NCBI GenBank assembly: GCA_024663395.1
Contig: JANFAH010000018.1
Location: 744,001 to 808,000 of the forward strand
Source: Pisolithus tinctorius
Taxonomy: Eukaryota > Basidiomycota > Agaricomycetes > Boletales > Pisolithaceae
Direction of reading: 5' to 3'
Length of the DNA: 64,000 nt
Shown: positions 23,536 to 34,784 of the stretch, piece after piece
Position numbering within the stretch: the stretch's first letter is position 1
Layout of the letters: each line of letters starts with the position of its first letter
Made by a program: the position numbers and the translations under genes
Notes under the pieces: model-generated
Database searches by the model: none
What the model saw: the letters and a program-made list of their open reading frames with translations, nothing else
Told to the model about the DNA's origin: nothing

Positions 23536-25992
23536 CTACTGTGAGGGGGGGAACTCTGTATCGCTGAATACACCTTGGACATATCTACCCATCGCATCTA
23601 CATCCTCGCTCTGGCGTTCCCACTCCAACCCCACTGGGCGATCTGCCAGGTCGGCCCTTCCACGATATGAGTATACCGTGCCCTCAGCTGGCTGAAGTCC
23701 TCCGTCGGTCCGGCCAGCGACGTTCGACCTGGATTGGTACTCCTCCGGTGGAGGCTCGCAGCGAATATTCGGGATTGTTGAGGCTGCTGCTGTAACTCGC
23801 ATTGCACCTGGTCGCAGTTCCCCATCTCCAGGGTGCCCTCGATCGAATTGACCCTCTTGCATCGCCATGGACTCACCGGCTGGGTCACCTTCCATTCCGC
23901 TGATCTCGGCATCGCCAGGACGTCCCGAACCCGCCATCGCATCGTTCCCATCATCGCTGGGGGGAGGTGGTGCGACAAGTCCAGAAGTTGGATCGTCAGC
24001 AGGAGGTAGTCGACCCGCAGCCAACGCAACAACCTCCAACCGCAAAGCCTCGATGGCCCGAATCGCACTATCCAACCTTTGGTCCGAAGCCGTCTGACGC
24101 GACGACAACGCTGCATATTCATCAGCGATCTGCCTCACCACGGTGTGTACCTTCTTCTCAGACGACTTCTGATGGGACATCACCTCTGCAACGTCATCGG
24201 CCATGGTTCGCATCCGTTCTTCAAACAGGCCAGGCGTAGCGGCTTGTCGACGACCATCGAAGACATTCAGCCTTGTTTTCACTTCCAGCATTTGCGCTGA
24301 TATCGCGTCGCGGAATTGAAAGAGCTGGTTGAGCTCGTCGCGGACGTCGACTTCGAATAGCGATGACGGTTGTCGCTGAGGCGTTGGAGCAGTTGGCGGG
24401 TTGGGGACTGATGGGATGGGAGCGGAATCGGTTGCCGTATGTCCATTACATGTCAGATATTTCAAGCTTGTCATGAGTAGAGGAAGCGCAACGTACGATT
24501 TGTTCCTCTGGAGGTTGCGATGGCAGATGGTCCAGGTGCCGGAGTCGTTGCGAGGCTATGCTGGTCGCTTACTGCACGAGAAACGCGGGTGGGATTTGGA
24601 GCCGGCCTCGCTGGGAGACGGATCACTGCCATGGGCTTACCAGTTCAGTTCTGCGGGAATGGGTACGCATACTTACCAGGCCGTCCATGGGGAATCATTA
24701 CAACTGGCCGGGACCGGCTTTCTGGAGGACATTTGCTTGCGTTGGAGGTGCGAGGTTTCTTTTCCGGGCGGGTCGTCGCGTAGTCCGCATCGTCGTCTTC
24801 GTTAGCGTCCTCATCGTCAGGGCGCAGGCTGCTGCGAGACCTTTTCTTTGTTCGTGTACGGGATGGATTCCGTCGTGAGGGAGTGGCGGGTGTTTTCTCT
24901 TTAGGCCGACGGGGAGTTGCAAACGTGCACCGGATCTTGCGTTTTTTGCATCGCTGACATACGCCTTTTTGTTTCCGAATGCAGGGCACGTTGGCATCGG
25001 TACACTTGTCGCAACGATTGTCGCTGGGAAGTGCGGTCGGCCCAGATGGTTCTGTCGCTGGATGTACCCCATCGCCAGGTTGACTCCTGCCTCGCCCTGT
25101 CGATTGAGGTGTTGGACAGCTAGACGTACCTGGCCTGTCCATGTCCACGTCCTCCTCATCATCATCTTCCTCATCCAACTCATCAACCTCCTCCTGCTTG
25201 ACTAACTTAGGTTTTGGCGTCCAAGACCGACGAGCAGGCTGGCGTGAGCCAGAAGCGGCTACTTGTCGCATCGATGGCCGTCCCCGAGCAGGCTCGTAGC
25301 GAACGGTATCCCCTCCCATCTCTGCATCCTCATCCGCCAGTTCATCCTCCCCATCGTCATCTCCAATCATCGCCTTCACTTCAGCATCCGACACCTTTTC
25401 TTTGCCTTTACGACTCGCGTCCTTCGGTAGTGTTTCCGACGACGGTTCTGCAGCGGGTGGGAAGGCAGATGTCTTGAAGCCGGTACGTTGCAAGTCGAAG
25501 CGTCTTTCGACAGTCTGCAGCCATGGATGGTCGTCGAAGGTGGCCTTGTCTGGGTGCGTGATAAGTCTCCAGTTCGGAAATGGGTGACCCTCGTTCTCCC
25601 GTCCAACCCTCTCATGCCATTTGCAGAACCTTTTGGCCGCAATGACGGTGAGCGGGATCTCATGCGTGATCCTCGCAATTTCGCGCACGGAATCCTATAT
25701 TCCTCAGAGGTGCGACGTGTGGGGTGATATTCGGACTTACCACTACTTCCACTACGCTGCTCACAGCCTCCTTCCAAGCCGCAAACCTCGGCTTGTCAGC
25801 CAAGTCCTTCGTTCCAAGGACTTTCCGATCGATGATTTCGATGATGGAGTTCGCTGCGGCTGTGAGCTCGTCGCGTTTGGTGTAGGTCTTCATTGCGTTG
25901 TTGAGACGTACGCGGGTAAGGTCGGAGTTGTTGGTGTGAGGTACTTTGCGGGAAATAATGCCAATGGAAGATGCGACGTGTAACTTCCGCAC
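23536..25992 (-). CDS. Cysteine-cluster (Zn2Cys6-like spacing) coiled-coil protein, KDZ cargo
   Basis: Exon 1 starts MRKLHVASSIGIISRK (25992) and includes RDELTAAANSIIEIIDRK and KPRFAAWKEAVSSVVEV. A GTAAGT donor follows near 25739, and exon 2 begins FCKWHERVGRENEG. A long acidic/basic disordered region carries one cysteine cluster near 24900-25020 (CDKCTDANVPC, then CQRCKKRKIRC): C-x2-C-x6-C-x7-C-x2-C-x6-C, the spacing of fungal Zn(2)-Cys(6) clusters, with a basic KKRK between the last cysteines. A canonical GTAAGTATG donor at 24676 suggests splicing into the 24474-23536 frame, which has a coiled coil (VDVRDELNQLF, then heptads to LRLEVVALAAG) and a Gly/Pro/acidic tail. A DNA-binding role is inferred from the cluster. 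The two halves could also be separate genes. Confidence 0.6.
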
Positions 25993-26480
25993 GTTTACTT
26001 TGTGTTTGTTGTTACCTGAAACCTTCCCACGGAGTATCTATGTCAACATGTAATACTCCGTTTGCTACAAAGCGGAAAGGATAGATTGCAGTACAATCCT
26101 ATTACCACATACTTAATAGTAATTGCAATAGATTGGTGAACACATCAGAACGTACAGACTGGTCTCAAAGTTGCGGAATACATTCATCATGCCGGCCGTC
26201 CCGTGCACGGGATGTGACCTCCGACGGAACGCATGGAATACCACCTATCATCGCTGAGAACCATAAGACTATCTTCTGCGTCAATGCGACCTATTGTACG
26301 GCCCGATACATTTGATCCCACGTCATTATTGACGTAGCTATGGGTCCATCTGTATTTGTCGATCTGCCCGATCCTCCTTTACGCGTTAATCAGCCCAACC
26401 ACACCGTCGACTGCTCCATTTATTTGATCCGACGTGATCTTCAACATATGTACCGGCCCATCCATATGTGGTGATCACAC
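25993..26480. other. Spacer before the right subterminal array
   Basis: This lies upstream of the cysteine-cluster gene, which reads leftward, so its promoter should lie here. The GGGCCCG-type repeats begin at its right end. I see no further gene. Confidence 0.4.
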
Positions 26481-28370
26481 AGATGACACAATAGATGGGC
26501 CCGTCTATATGATGCGTCAAACTGCACGGATATGACGGACGGGCCCGTGTGTATATGTCACTCTGCCTCATGATACTCTCGACGGGCCCGTGCATTTGAT
26601 AGGACAGTATCCGTGCCTTAGTGACGGGCCCGTCTATGTGATGCGTGATAATGCCGGCATATGAAGGACGGGCCCGTTTGTATGTGTTGCTATGCTTGAT
26701 CATACTCTCGACGGGCCTGTCCATTTGATGTGACATTATCCGTGCCGTAGTAACGGGCCCGTCCATATGATGCGTCATAATACACGGATATGATAGACGG
26801 GCCCCGTGTGTGTGTGTGTGTGTGTTGCTGAGCTTGATGATACTCTCGACGGGCCCATCCATTTGATGCAACATTATCCGTGCATCAGCGATGGGCACGT
26901 TTATATCAAGCGTCATAATGCACGGATATGACAGACGGCCCCGTGTGTATGTGTTGCTAATCTTGATGATACTCTCGACAGGCCCGTCAATTTGATGGGA
27001 CATTATCCGCGCCTTAGTTACGGGCCCGCGTGTATATATCGCTATGCTTGACGATACTCTCTACGGGCCCGTCTATTTCATGCGACATTATCCATGCCTT
27101 CCTGACGGGCCCGTCTATATGATGCGTCATAATGCACGCATATGACGGATAGGCCCGTTTGTATGTGTTGCTATGCCTGATCATACTCCCGACGGGCCCG
27201 TCCATTTGATGTGACATTATCCTTGCCTTCCTGACGGGCCCGTCTATATGATGCGTCATAATGCACGCATATGACGGATAGGCCCGTTTGTATGTGTTGC
27301 TATGCCTGATCATACTCCCGATGGGCCCGTCCATTTGATTTGACATTATCCTTCCCTTAGTAACGGGCCCGTTTATAATGCGTCATAATACACGGATATG
27401 ACGGACGGGCCCGTGTGTATGTGTTGCTATGCCTGATCATACTCTCGACGGGCCCGTCCATTTGATAGGACAGTATCCGTGCCTTAGTAACGGGCCCGTT
27501 CATATAATGCGTCATAATACACGGATATGACGGACGGGCCCGTGTGTATGTGTTGCTATGCCTGATCATACTCCCGACGTGCCCGTCCATTTGATGTGAC
27601 ATTATCCTTGCCTTAGCAACGGGCCCGTGCATATAATGCGTCATAATACACGGATATGACGGACGGGCCTGTGTGTATGTGTTGCTATACCTGATCATAC
27701 TCTCGACGGGCCCGTCCATTTGATGTGACATTATCTTGCCTTAGTAACGGGCCCGTTCATATACTGTGTCATAATACACGGATATGACGGGCGGGCCCGT
27801 GTGTATGTGTTGCTATGCCTGATCATACCCGCAACGGTCCTGTTCATTCTACGCGACCTTATCTACCCCCTGGTGACGGCTCCATCCTTATGCATTGCCT
27901 GCCCGATGATCCGACGATACTATCGACGGGCCCGTCCTTATGCGTTGATCTGCCGGATCGTACCATCACCGGGCCCTTTCATTTGATTCGACGCCATCCA
28001 CCGTATGATGACGGTCCTGTAGTTACCTCTTCGTCTGCCCGATAATACTCTCGACTATCCCATCCGTTCGATTCCGCATTATCTACGTCATGGCGACGGG
28101 CCCGTCTATATCATGCATCATAATCCATAATATGTCTGACGGGCCGTCCATCTGATGCAGCATCATCAGCGATATCATGCACAGGCCCGTCCATTTGATG
28201 TACCACCGTCTGCAATATGCTGAACGGGCCGGTATATATGTTGTGATCGGGCCGATCAAACCATCGACGGGCCCATCTATTTGTTCCCGTGTCGTTTGCG
28301 ACGGGCCCGTCAATTTGTTGCGACGCTGCATCCTCCAAATGTCAGAAGGGCCTGCACATAGTTGTGACAG
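26480..28370. repeat. Right subterminal array with ~125-bp tandem repeats
   Basis: About ten units of 121-130 bp between about 26500 and 27830 contain ACGGGCCCGT palindromes separated by TGTATGTGTTGCTATGC, CATACTCTCGAC and GCGTCATAATACACGGATAT. More diverged GGGCCCG-bearing sequence continues to the inverted repeat. The core is shared with the left array while the linkers differ, so selection on the core is plausible. The minus-strand ORFs through it are repeat artefacts. Confidence 0.85.
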
Positions 28371-28537
28371 CTCTGTCATGGGCCCGCTCTTATGTTGCCG
28401 TCACTCCGGGTCCTCAGGCCTGTTTATGTGTCACGGCTTAATTAATTTGACGGGCCCGCGCCGGGCTTTATATGAGTAATGTTAATTTGGCATGCGGGCT
28501 ACCCATATGTTGTGACTAAGCGCGACTACATTATGTG
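28370..28537 (-). repeat. Right terminal inverted repeat of the KDZ element
   Basis: This is the reverse complement of the left end with scattered substitutions. It is directly followed by AAACAAG (28538-28544), the second copy of the target site. Confidence 0.85.
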
Positions 28538-28544
28538 AAACAAG

Positions 28545-30102
28545 AGGTTGCTGACTAAGCACTGATGATACTGCTGATGATGAATAGAGGTAGATAGACC
28601 CTTGATGGAGCCTCAACTACCAATGATATAAATGAAGACAGATAGACTCTTCCGAATGAGCCTCAACTGTCGACGACGAGATATGCTGAGCTGAGCTGAC
28701 TTCTGGATTGCTTCTGATTGATTCTTGATTGATTCTTGATTCTGATTGATTGTTGGTAGCTAAGTACATGGGGGTTTATATACTGAGGGGGGAGCACAGC
28801 TTGTGACAAACAAGGCACAAACACTTGGTAAGTAATGAGTAAGGACTGAGTAATCATGATGAGTAAGTGAGAAATGAAAAGTAAGCAAGCAAAGAAGATT
28901 GGTAAGTATTGGCAATGAATGAGTCAAGGATAGTCAAAATATCACAAAACGAGTCAAACAGAATCAGAAACTGAGTAAGCACACTGATATCACATTAGGG
29001 GGTGGCGATGCAAGTTAGATCTTGGCGGAGACATCTCTAGATCCAAAGACGGCATGACAGATGGACAGTGTTTCCAGATAGGGAAGTATTAATTCCAGAA
29101 TTGAAGGGCATGAGTCAGGTGTCAAAGGGGGCTAGGGCATTGGGGGTCTGTGGGGCAATGAGAGCATATGCAATCGCGTCTCCCACCCTTCCATCCTCTC
29201 AGTGAAGTTAACAAAAACTTCATGAACGGGGCTCTGATGGAGGAGGAGGAGAAGGGGGAACGTCTTCTGCTGGATCTTGCAGTAAGAAGGCAAGATGCAT
29301 GTCATACTCATCATGAATGCGATCAGGGAGGCTGGAGGACAGTAGATTATACTGCAGCTGTCGCAATGTGGGAAGAATGATGGACGAGACTGGAATAAAG
29401 ACAGTGCAGGGAGCAGGGAGGAACGATCCATATGCTTCATCAACTGGGGAGACTGAAACGACCACATAAGACCTTTCTAACCGAGTGACAGACCTGAGGC
29501 AACCAAAGAATGTCCTTCTGGAAGTCATACTGACAAGGAGAACATGCTGACCAAGCTGCATGGGATGAGATGGGGCTGACAATGACGGGATGAACCAGGG
29601 GGCTTCAGGACGGAAGCTGGTGGGAATGCCTGGCAGATATATGTAGCCACTGTCTCTGGCAAATGAGACAAGTGAGATGATTGACGAAGAGACAGCCATG
29701 ATTGATGGACTTAGCAAAATGAGTGTCTGATGGATGGAGTGCTGTAGAAACGTGCAGGGTGTGAGGATCCTCTCCAAACTTGGAAGGAAGAATTGTGGGG
29801 CTGAGCACTTTAAGTGAGCATGGGAATGGAGTCGATATCTTTGGAAATGGTGGAGATATGACGAAAACCGGAATGCCATACACGGGCGCTAAAAACCTTT
29901 AATGCACGCTTAACTCGCTTCCTCTTTTCTCTTTAGCACTGATGACTCGATCTTGTGCGAAGGATGACTGTTCATGTCCAACAGTCTTTCTACGCATGAG
30001 GCCTTTAGTCTTCATCTGCATGCTTGGGCATTGTGCGCAACTCGTCAACGAGTTAGGCAGAGTCAGCTGTAACCATGTCCACAACACCTTTGGTGTGTGA
30101 CA
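28545..30102 (-). repeat. Solo LTR F copy 1, part 2
   Basis: It matches 61230-62765 at about 95% identity by eye. A minus-strand TATA box (GTATATAAACCCCC, about 28770-28783) lies in the last third, as expected for an LTR promoter reading leftward. It ends in CA at 30102 and is followed by GCGC, matching 9236-9239. At 1.85-1.88 kb this is long for an LTR. Confidence 0.7.
29220..29883 (-). pseudogene. Frameshifted ORF inside LTR F
   Basis: Two overlapping minus frames together give MYGIPVFVISPPFPKIS, HVSTALHPSDTHFAKSI, then YIYLPGIPTSF, APWFIPSLSAPSHPM, MPAPC-like (LPAPCTVFIPVSS), LPTLRQLQYNLLSSSL and PDRIHDEYDMHLAFLLQD. The second copy (61883-62546) has the same frame change, so the break predates the split of the copies. 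I do not recognise a named family. A coding remnant inside a long LTR is unusual. Confidence 0.4.
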
Positions 30103-30340
30103 GCGCTGGACCATGTGGTGCACAGGCTGTGGAGTACCTGACTGTGCGCTGTCAGGGAGAAGTCTGAAGGTAGTCACATGACCCCTCAGAGAATGGTCTG
30201 CCCAGTCTGGTAGGAGAGCAACACAAGTCCAACAGTAGTCGGAGCGGAGACAGTTCGTAGATGATAGAAGGTGGGCGGAGTTGGTGCGGAGTGAGCAAAT
30301 GACCAGCAGAAAAGGGTGTGGAGTTAGTGACGATGCAGGA
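30103..30340. repeat. LTR-like repeat E, right part
   Basis: This continues the sequence cut by LTR F at 9239. No second copy of this part is present in the window, so its end is uncertain. Confidence 0.3.
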
Positions 30341-30912
30341 TGAACACATGGTCATGACAACTGCAACTTTCACACCAAAACCTATATCATATGCCCAAAG
30401 TGTCTGGGATGACATGAAGACCACCCCTTCTGCAATGAACCCATGTGATGAGACAAAGCAGTGACAGCCTACTGCACACAGGACCATCAAGGCCACCTTG
30501 TTAGCAAGAATGGGTGCATCCTCTGCTGGGACTTCCAATGCCCCCACAGTTGCTCAAGCAAATTACATTGTCATGAATGCTTGGGCTGTGGAAATACCAA
30601 GCATGGAGCCCAGGATTGCCCACACCATCAGCCAGCTTGAAGTGTGACAGTGGGGAGTCGCCCTGACCCCATACTGCCCACAAGCTTGGGAGAAAATACT
30701 CACATGTCACCACATCACTCCAAAATACCCATCCCTAGTTGACCAACTAATCTATGGTTTCCAAGTCCATGTACCTAACATACCCCAAACATACACCCCC
30801 CTGAACAGCCCCTCCATAATCCAATACCATCATGCATTCCAGGAGATAGTTGAAAGAGAATTTGCATGAGGTCAATACCTAGGCCCTTTCCCCCCACCTT
30901 GAGCAGTAAATA

Positions 30913-31129
30913 CAGTGAGGGACAAAAGCATTGCAATGTTTGTGAGGTGTGACTTGCTGCCAATGTAGCTCAGGCTATTCTGCACAGATAATCATGATAC
31001 ATATACAATTGGAAAGGGGTGACTCTAAGCTTTCCAGAGCACTAAGGTTCAGTCCAAACAAAGCAATACATGCTGAGATACACCCTATTCTTTCCAAAAC
31101 ATGCATTGCAATGCTTTTGTCCCTGACTG
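30913..31129 (+). repeat. MITE-like unit at left end of the foldback element
   Basis: A 217-bp unit with 26-bp inverted ends that differ at one position (CAGTGAGGG versus CAGTCAGGG, both followed by ACAAAAGCATTGCAATG). It has a mirror copy at 32275-32491. Confidence 0.7.
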
Positions 31130-32274
31130 GTGAAATAGTGAAAAGTGACCTTTTGATGGGATTGAGGGCATGAAGGATGGGAAAATATGATTACATAATA
31201 AACCACATGATCTTCCTGATGATTTGTCAGCATGTAAACAATGACAAACATTGGATTTGTACCATTAACCCACCCTCTTTTACCACAACTCATGAAATCA
31301 TCTCTCTAGCTCACATGGTCATTTTCTCAAGGAATTCTCATCAAATACTGCTGGCCACCACAGTGCCATCAGTATAACATGCTCTCAGAACCATCAGTCC
31401 CTTAAAAAACCTGCTGTCAGTCATTCCCTGGACTGTTTCCCCCCCCCCCCATGCCTGATGTGTTCTGGGACTAATCAGCACTTGGAAGGCTGAGAATGTT
31501 TTGGAGGTCAATCTGGCACTTCAGAACATGATGGACAAACTAGTCCCCTCTAAACCAATGCATTTCTGGCACAGGAACACTGGTATGGAAGTTGGGGTGA
31601 GACAAAACCTCCTTGTGCTCTGAGCACCATAAGAGCATTCACTAGATCTTGCTCTGATCTGAACTGTAGATGACTGGGGAAGGATTATTTGGTCATATGT
31701 GACCAAAGGCAATATTCAGGGCCAGATGGAAGCACAGGATTCTGCTCCATGGCAGTTCAGTAGCATGTCCTTCTGATGACACCTGGGGGTAAAGAGGATT
31801 TTGTTTTGCCCTAACTTCCATACCACTGTCCCTGTGCCAGAAATGCATTAGTTTAGAGGGGACTAGTTTGTCCATCATGTTCTGAAGTGCCAGATTGACC
31901 TCCAAAACATTCTCAGCCTTCCAAGTACTGATTAGTTCCAGAACACATCAGGCATGGGGGGGGGGAAACAGTCCAGGGAATGACTGACAGCAGGTTTTTT
32001 AAGGGACTGATGGTTCTGAGAGCATGTTATACTGATGGCACTGTGGTGGCCAGCAGTATTTGATGAGAATTCCTTGAGAAAATGACCATGTGAGCTAGAG
32101 AGATGATTTCATGAGTTGTGGTAAAAGAGGGTGGGTTAATGGTACAAATCCAATGTTTGTCATTGTTTACATGCTGACAAATCATCAGGAAGATCATGTG
32201 GTTTATTATGTAATCATATTTTCCCATCCTTCATGCCCTCAATCCCATCAAAAGGTCACTTTTCACTATTTCAC

Positions 32275-32491
32275 CAGTCAGGGACAAAAGCATTGCAATG
32301 CATGTTTTGGAAAGAATAGGGTGTATCTCAGCATGTATTGCTTTGTTTGGACTGAACCTTAGTGCTCTGGAAAGCTTAGAGTCACCCCTTTCCAATTGTA
32401 TATGTATCATGATTATCTGTGCAGAATAGCCTGAGCTACATTGGCAGCAAGTCACACCTCACAAACATTGCAATGCTTTTGTCCCTCACTG
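32275..32491 (-). repeat. MITE-like unit at right end of the foldback element
   Basis: This is the mirror copy of 30913-31129. The pair in opposite orientation forms the outer part of the foldback element. Confidence 0.7.
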
Positions 32492-33970
32492 TAGGCCCTT
32501 TCTAATCATCCCCCCTTAGTATCATACCAAAACCCAGCAAATGGAAGTACCAACTAATACAAAACTTATCCTACCCAATTGTACCTAGGCATGATGCTGC
32601 TGCTTCAATCAACTTGTCTGTTGATTCTTTGTTATTCCCCTGCACCTGGGGAACTTTCTGCACAGCATGTGCATTAATAGTGTCACTCCCCCTGGGCTGC
32701 CAAGGAGTGACCAGAGGCATAGCTGAAGCCTACAGAACAATACCCATTCATCTCTCTCAATGGCCTGGACTAATAGTATGCCTTTCAGACAACCCACTGA
32801 CTTTTGTGACTGACACAGTGCTATGCTTCAGATATGGACCCTCAGCAGGAGTCTATGGAGGAGTCAGAGATGCAAGTCTAGAAATCATGTGAGCTGAAGG
32901 AATTGGCCCCATAATTGCTTGGGTCAACAACCACCTATTCATATACTTACCCAAATCCTGAATATCTGAGTACAACATCATCAGGAATCAGAAAACCAAA
33001 CTAATCTTGCAGAATGGGGGAACAAAGACAGACTACAGACATTTGTGGTACAAAGGCAAAATGCTAGCCAATGGAGACTACAAAGAATTCACAGAAGACT
33101 GCCTCCACCCTATAAAAGCCTTTGAAGACACCAGTGACCACACTTCACATGATGGCACCCATGCCTACTCCTTCAAGCACATTGATGTGATAGCCCATCA
33201 ACTAGGCATACCCTGGGAGCCTTCCAAGGACATGCTCTTTTCTAACTGGCTGACCTTTATGGCTTTCTCATGGAACCTAGACAACAAGACAGTAGGACTT
33301 ACAGTGAGCAAAAGAGAGAAGTACATGACATCCATAGACAAATGGCTCAAAAAGAAGATGCACAACCTAGAGGAAGTACAGAGGTTCCATGGGAGACTCT
33401 CCCATGCAGCACTGGTAGTCCCAGGGGGAAGCACTTACATAATGTCCCTACAGATCATGCTTACCATTTTTGGAGACAAGCCATTCATGTCCTGCACTCT
33501 GCCTTGAGCATTACAAAATGAACTATGTTGGTGGCAAACAGCCCTACAACACTCCCCCCCATCCCCATCCCAATTCAGATGCCAGCTCCACCATCAGTCT
33601 GGTAGTCATCATTGGGGAAAGATGGGGAGCCTGGAAGCTACACCCAGACTCACTGCAGAAATGAGATATTGTCTGGTACTGGATATGGTGTGGGCAGATG
33701 ACTAAACCATAGATAGTTTGTACTTTGACAGATGATCTGCCAACCTCATGATTTGATACATAAACCCTGAACCTACATACTCTGCCCAGGTCAGGACAGC
33801 TCATCTGCCTATTGTGGGGATACATGTCATTACATGTGTCTGGAAGTGCATGTATATGCCAGTTCATATATTCCCAGTCCAGGCAGACATTGCACAAAGA
33901 TATTCCACCTTGAGATTTGAATTGAATATATGACCTATCTAGATACATTCTGTATGGATGTCTTTGGGAA

Positions 33971-34784
33971 ACAAGATGCTGATCCCCCACAGAATGTGGT
34001 AAATCTCACATATACCATGCACTCCCTGTGTCGCACACACCCCTCCCACCTTCCCAGCATCCCGCAACTATGTTCCCAATGTCCTCTGACTATGGCACCA
34101 ATGAGCAGTGTGGGGAGAGCAATCTCCCTACACTAGGAGTGTGTGTATGGTGTCAATTGAAGGTCTACTAAGTGTCTATAGGCTCTGCAATAAAAGTGAT
34201 GCAAATGCGACTGCTCCTGAGCATCTTCTACACTCTCTGTACTCCAGGTCACCCAACCTTGCACTTTCTTTATTTTAGTCACTCTTTTGATTGCTGATGC
34301 TATATGGGCCCTATGGCCATCATTACATCAATCTCAGCTAATTTCGATTCTTTCCTGTCACTCTTTTGACTTTTGACATCGCTTAGTTCATAGTTACATA
34401 CTCCCCATGTAGCTACACTTATACCTGTCTGCATTGACAGGAAAATAACAACCTTGAAACCCCCAAGTTAGAGACAGAGAGAGTGAGCAGAGTAATGACA
34501 TCAACATGACCCCTACCACTTCCCCTGCCTGGTGCTGAGTTGCAGGCATAATTCTGACAGATTTCTAGGCAGGCTTGAGGCCTGTGCACTCCATAATCCA
34601 TTGCACTTTCCATTTACAGGTTGATTGACTTGCACAACTCAGTCACATTCACTCCTACCACCTTCCTACTGCTAGATCAACTCCCCTTGGGTCAAACTCA
34701 CCCCTTCAGATTGCCTATCCCTAGGCTGGAGCCCACACCCCACTACTTGGTAGCAGAAACCTGCTCCCCACAGCAGTCACAGAA
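33971..34784. other. CpG-poor spacer, no gene recognised
   Basis: The sequence is pyrimidine-rich in places and lacks a persuasive ORF. It probably contains the end of the DIRS-like element and the region upstream of the next pseudogene. Confidence 0.35.

Larger units (their letters stand above)
9563..28537. mobile_element. KDZ (Kyakuja-Dileera-Zisupton) DNA transposon, 18,975 bp
   Basis: The boundaries are set by comparing the split LTR (9240-9562 plus 28545-30102) with the uninterrupted copy at 60915-62765. The host sequence AAACAAG occurs once there and twice here (9556-9562 and 28538-28544), giving a 7-bp target duplication, or 8 bp with one mismatch. The ends are inverted repeats of about 170 bp, sharing blocks such as ATGTAGTC, CTTAGTCACAACATATGGG, ATTACTCAT and GTCAAATTAATTAAG. 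Inside are subterminal arrays and four genes: TET/JBP dioxygenase (+), long accessory gene (-), KDZ transposase (+), cysteine-cluster/coiled-coil gene (-). KDZ transposons and their physical association with TET/JBP genes in mushrooms are published. This copy looks nearly complete and possibly autonomous, since the transposase reads through all conserved motifs. Confidence 0.9.
30911..32493. mobile_element. Foldback element with ~700-bp inverted arms
   Basis: It is flanked by TA (30911-30912 and 32492-32493), with ends CAGTGAGGGACAAAAGCATT. The two halves mirror each other: 30913 to about 31616 is the near-exact reverse complement of about 31788-32491, leaving a spacer of about 170 bp. It sits inside the DIRS-like RT, whose frame resumes directly after it. 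The TA duplication and end sequence suggest Tc1/mariner-type mobilisation. No intact transposase is present. Confidence 0.8.
30340..33970 (+). pseudogene. Decayed DIRS-like retroelement (zinc-cluster, RT, RNase H)
   Basis: Broken frames give a Cys/His-rich N-terminus (YIICPKCLG, LCWDFQCPH, HECLGCGNTKHGAQDCP, about 30370-30640). The start of an RT follows: YPSLVDQLIYGF, FTPLNSPSI-like TPLNSPSIIQYHHAF and GQYLGPF. Interrupted by a foldback element, it resumes SSPLSIIPKPSKWKYQ and QNLSYP, then SLLFPCTWGTF, GIAEAYRTIPIH and QWPGLIVCLSDN (32635-32880). FSWNLDNKTVGLTV, VQRFHGRLSHAALVVPGG (33270-33440) and RNase H-like debris follow. The order matches DIRS-type RT/RNase H proteins of mushrooms. Stops and shifts are frequent and CpG is nearly absent. 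No tyrosine recombinase part was found. Confidence 0.65.

Noticed and set aside
26386..27731. Minus-strand ORFs of 110-205 residues in the right array
   Set aside because: They are repeats of the ~125-bp unit read in an open frame; the copies carry no conserved domain or start.
31521..31905. Possible transposase remnant in the foldback spacer
   Set aside because: A few residues vaguely resemble mariner transposases, but no catalytic block could be placed with confidence.
31042..32362. Pairs of identical ORFs in the foldback element
   Set aside because: They are the same sequence seen on both mirror arms, with no transposase motif.
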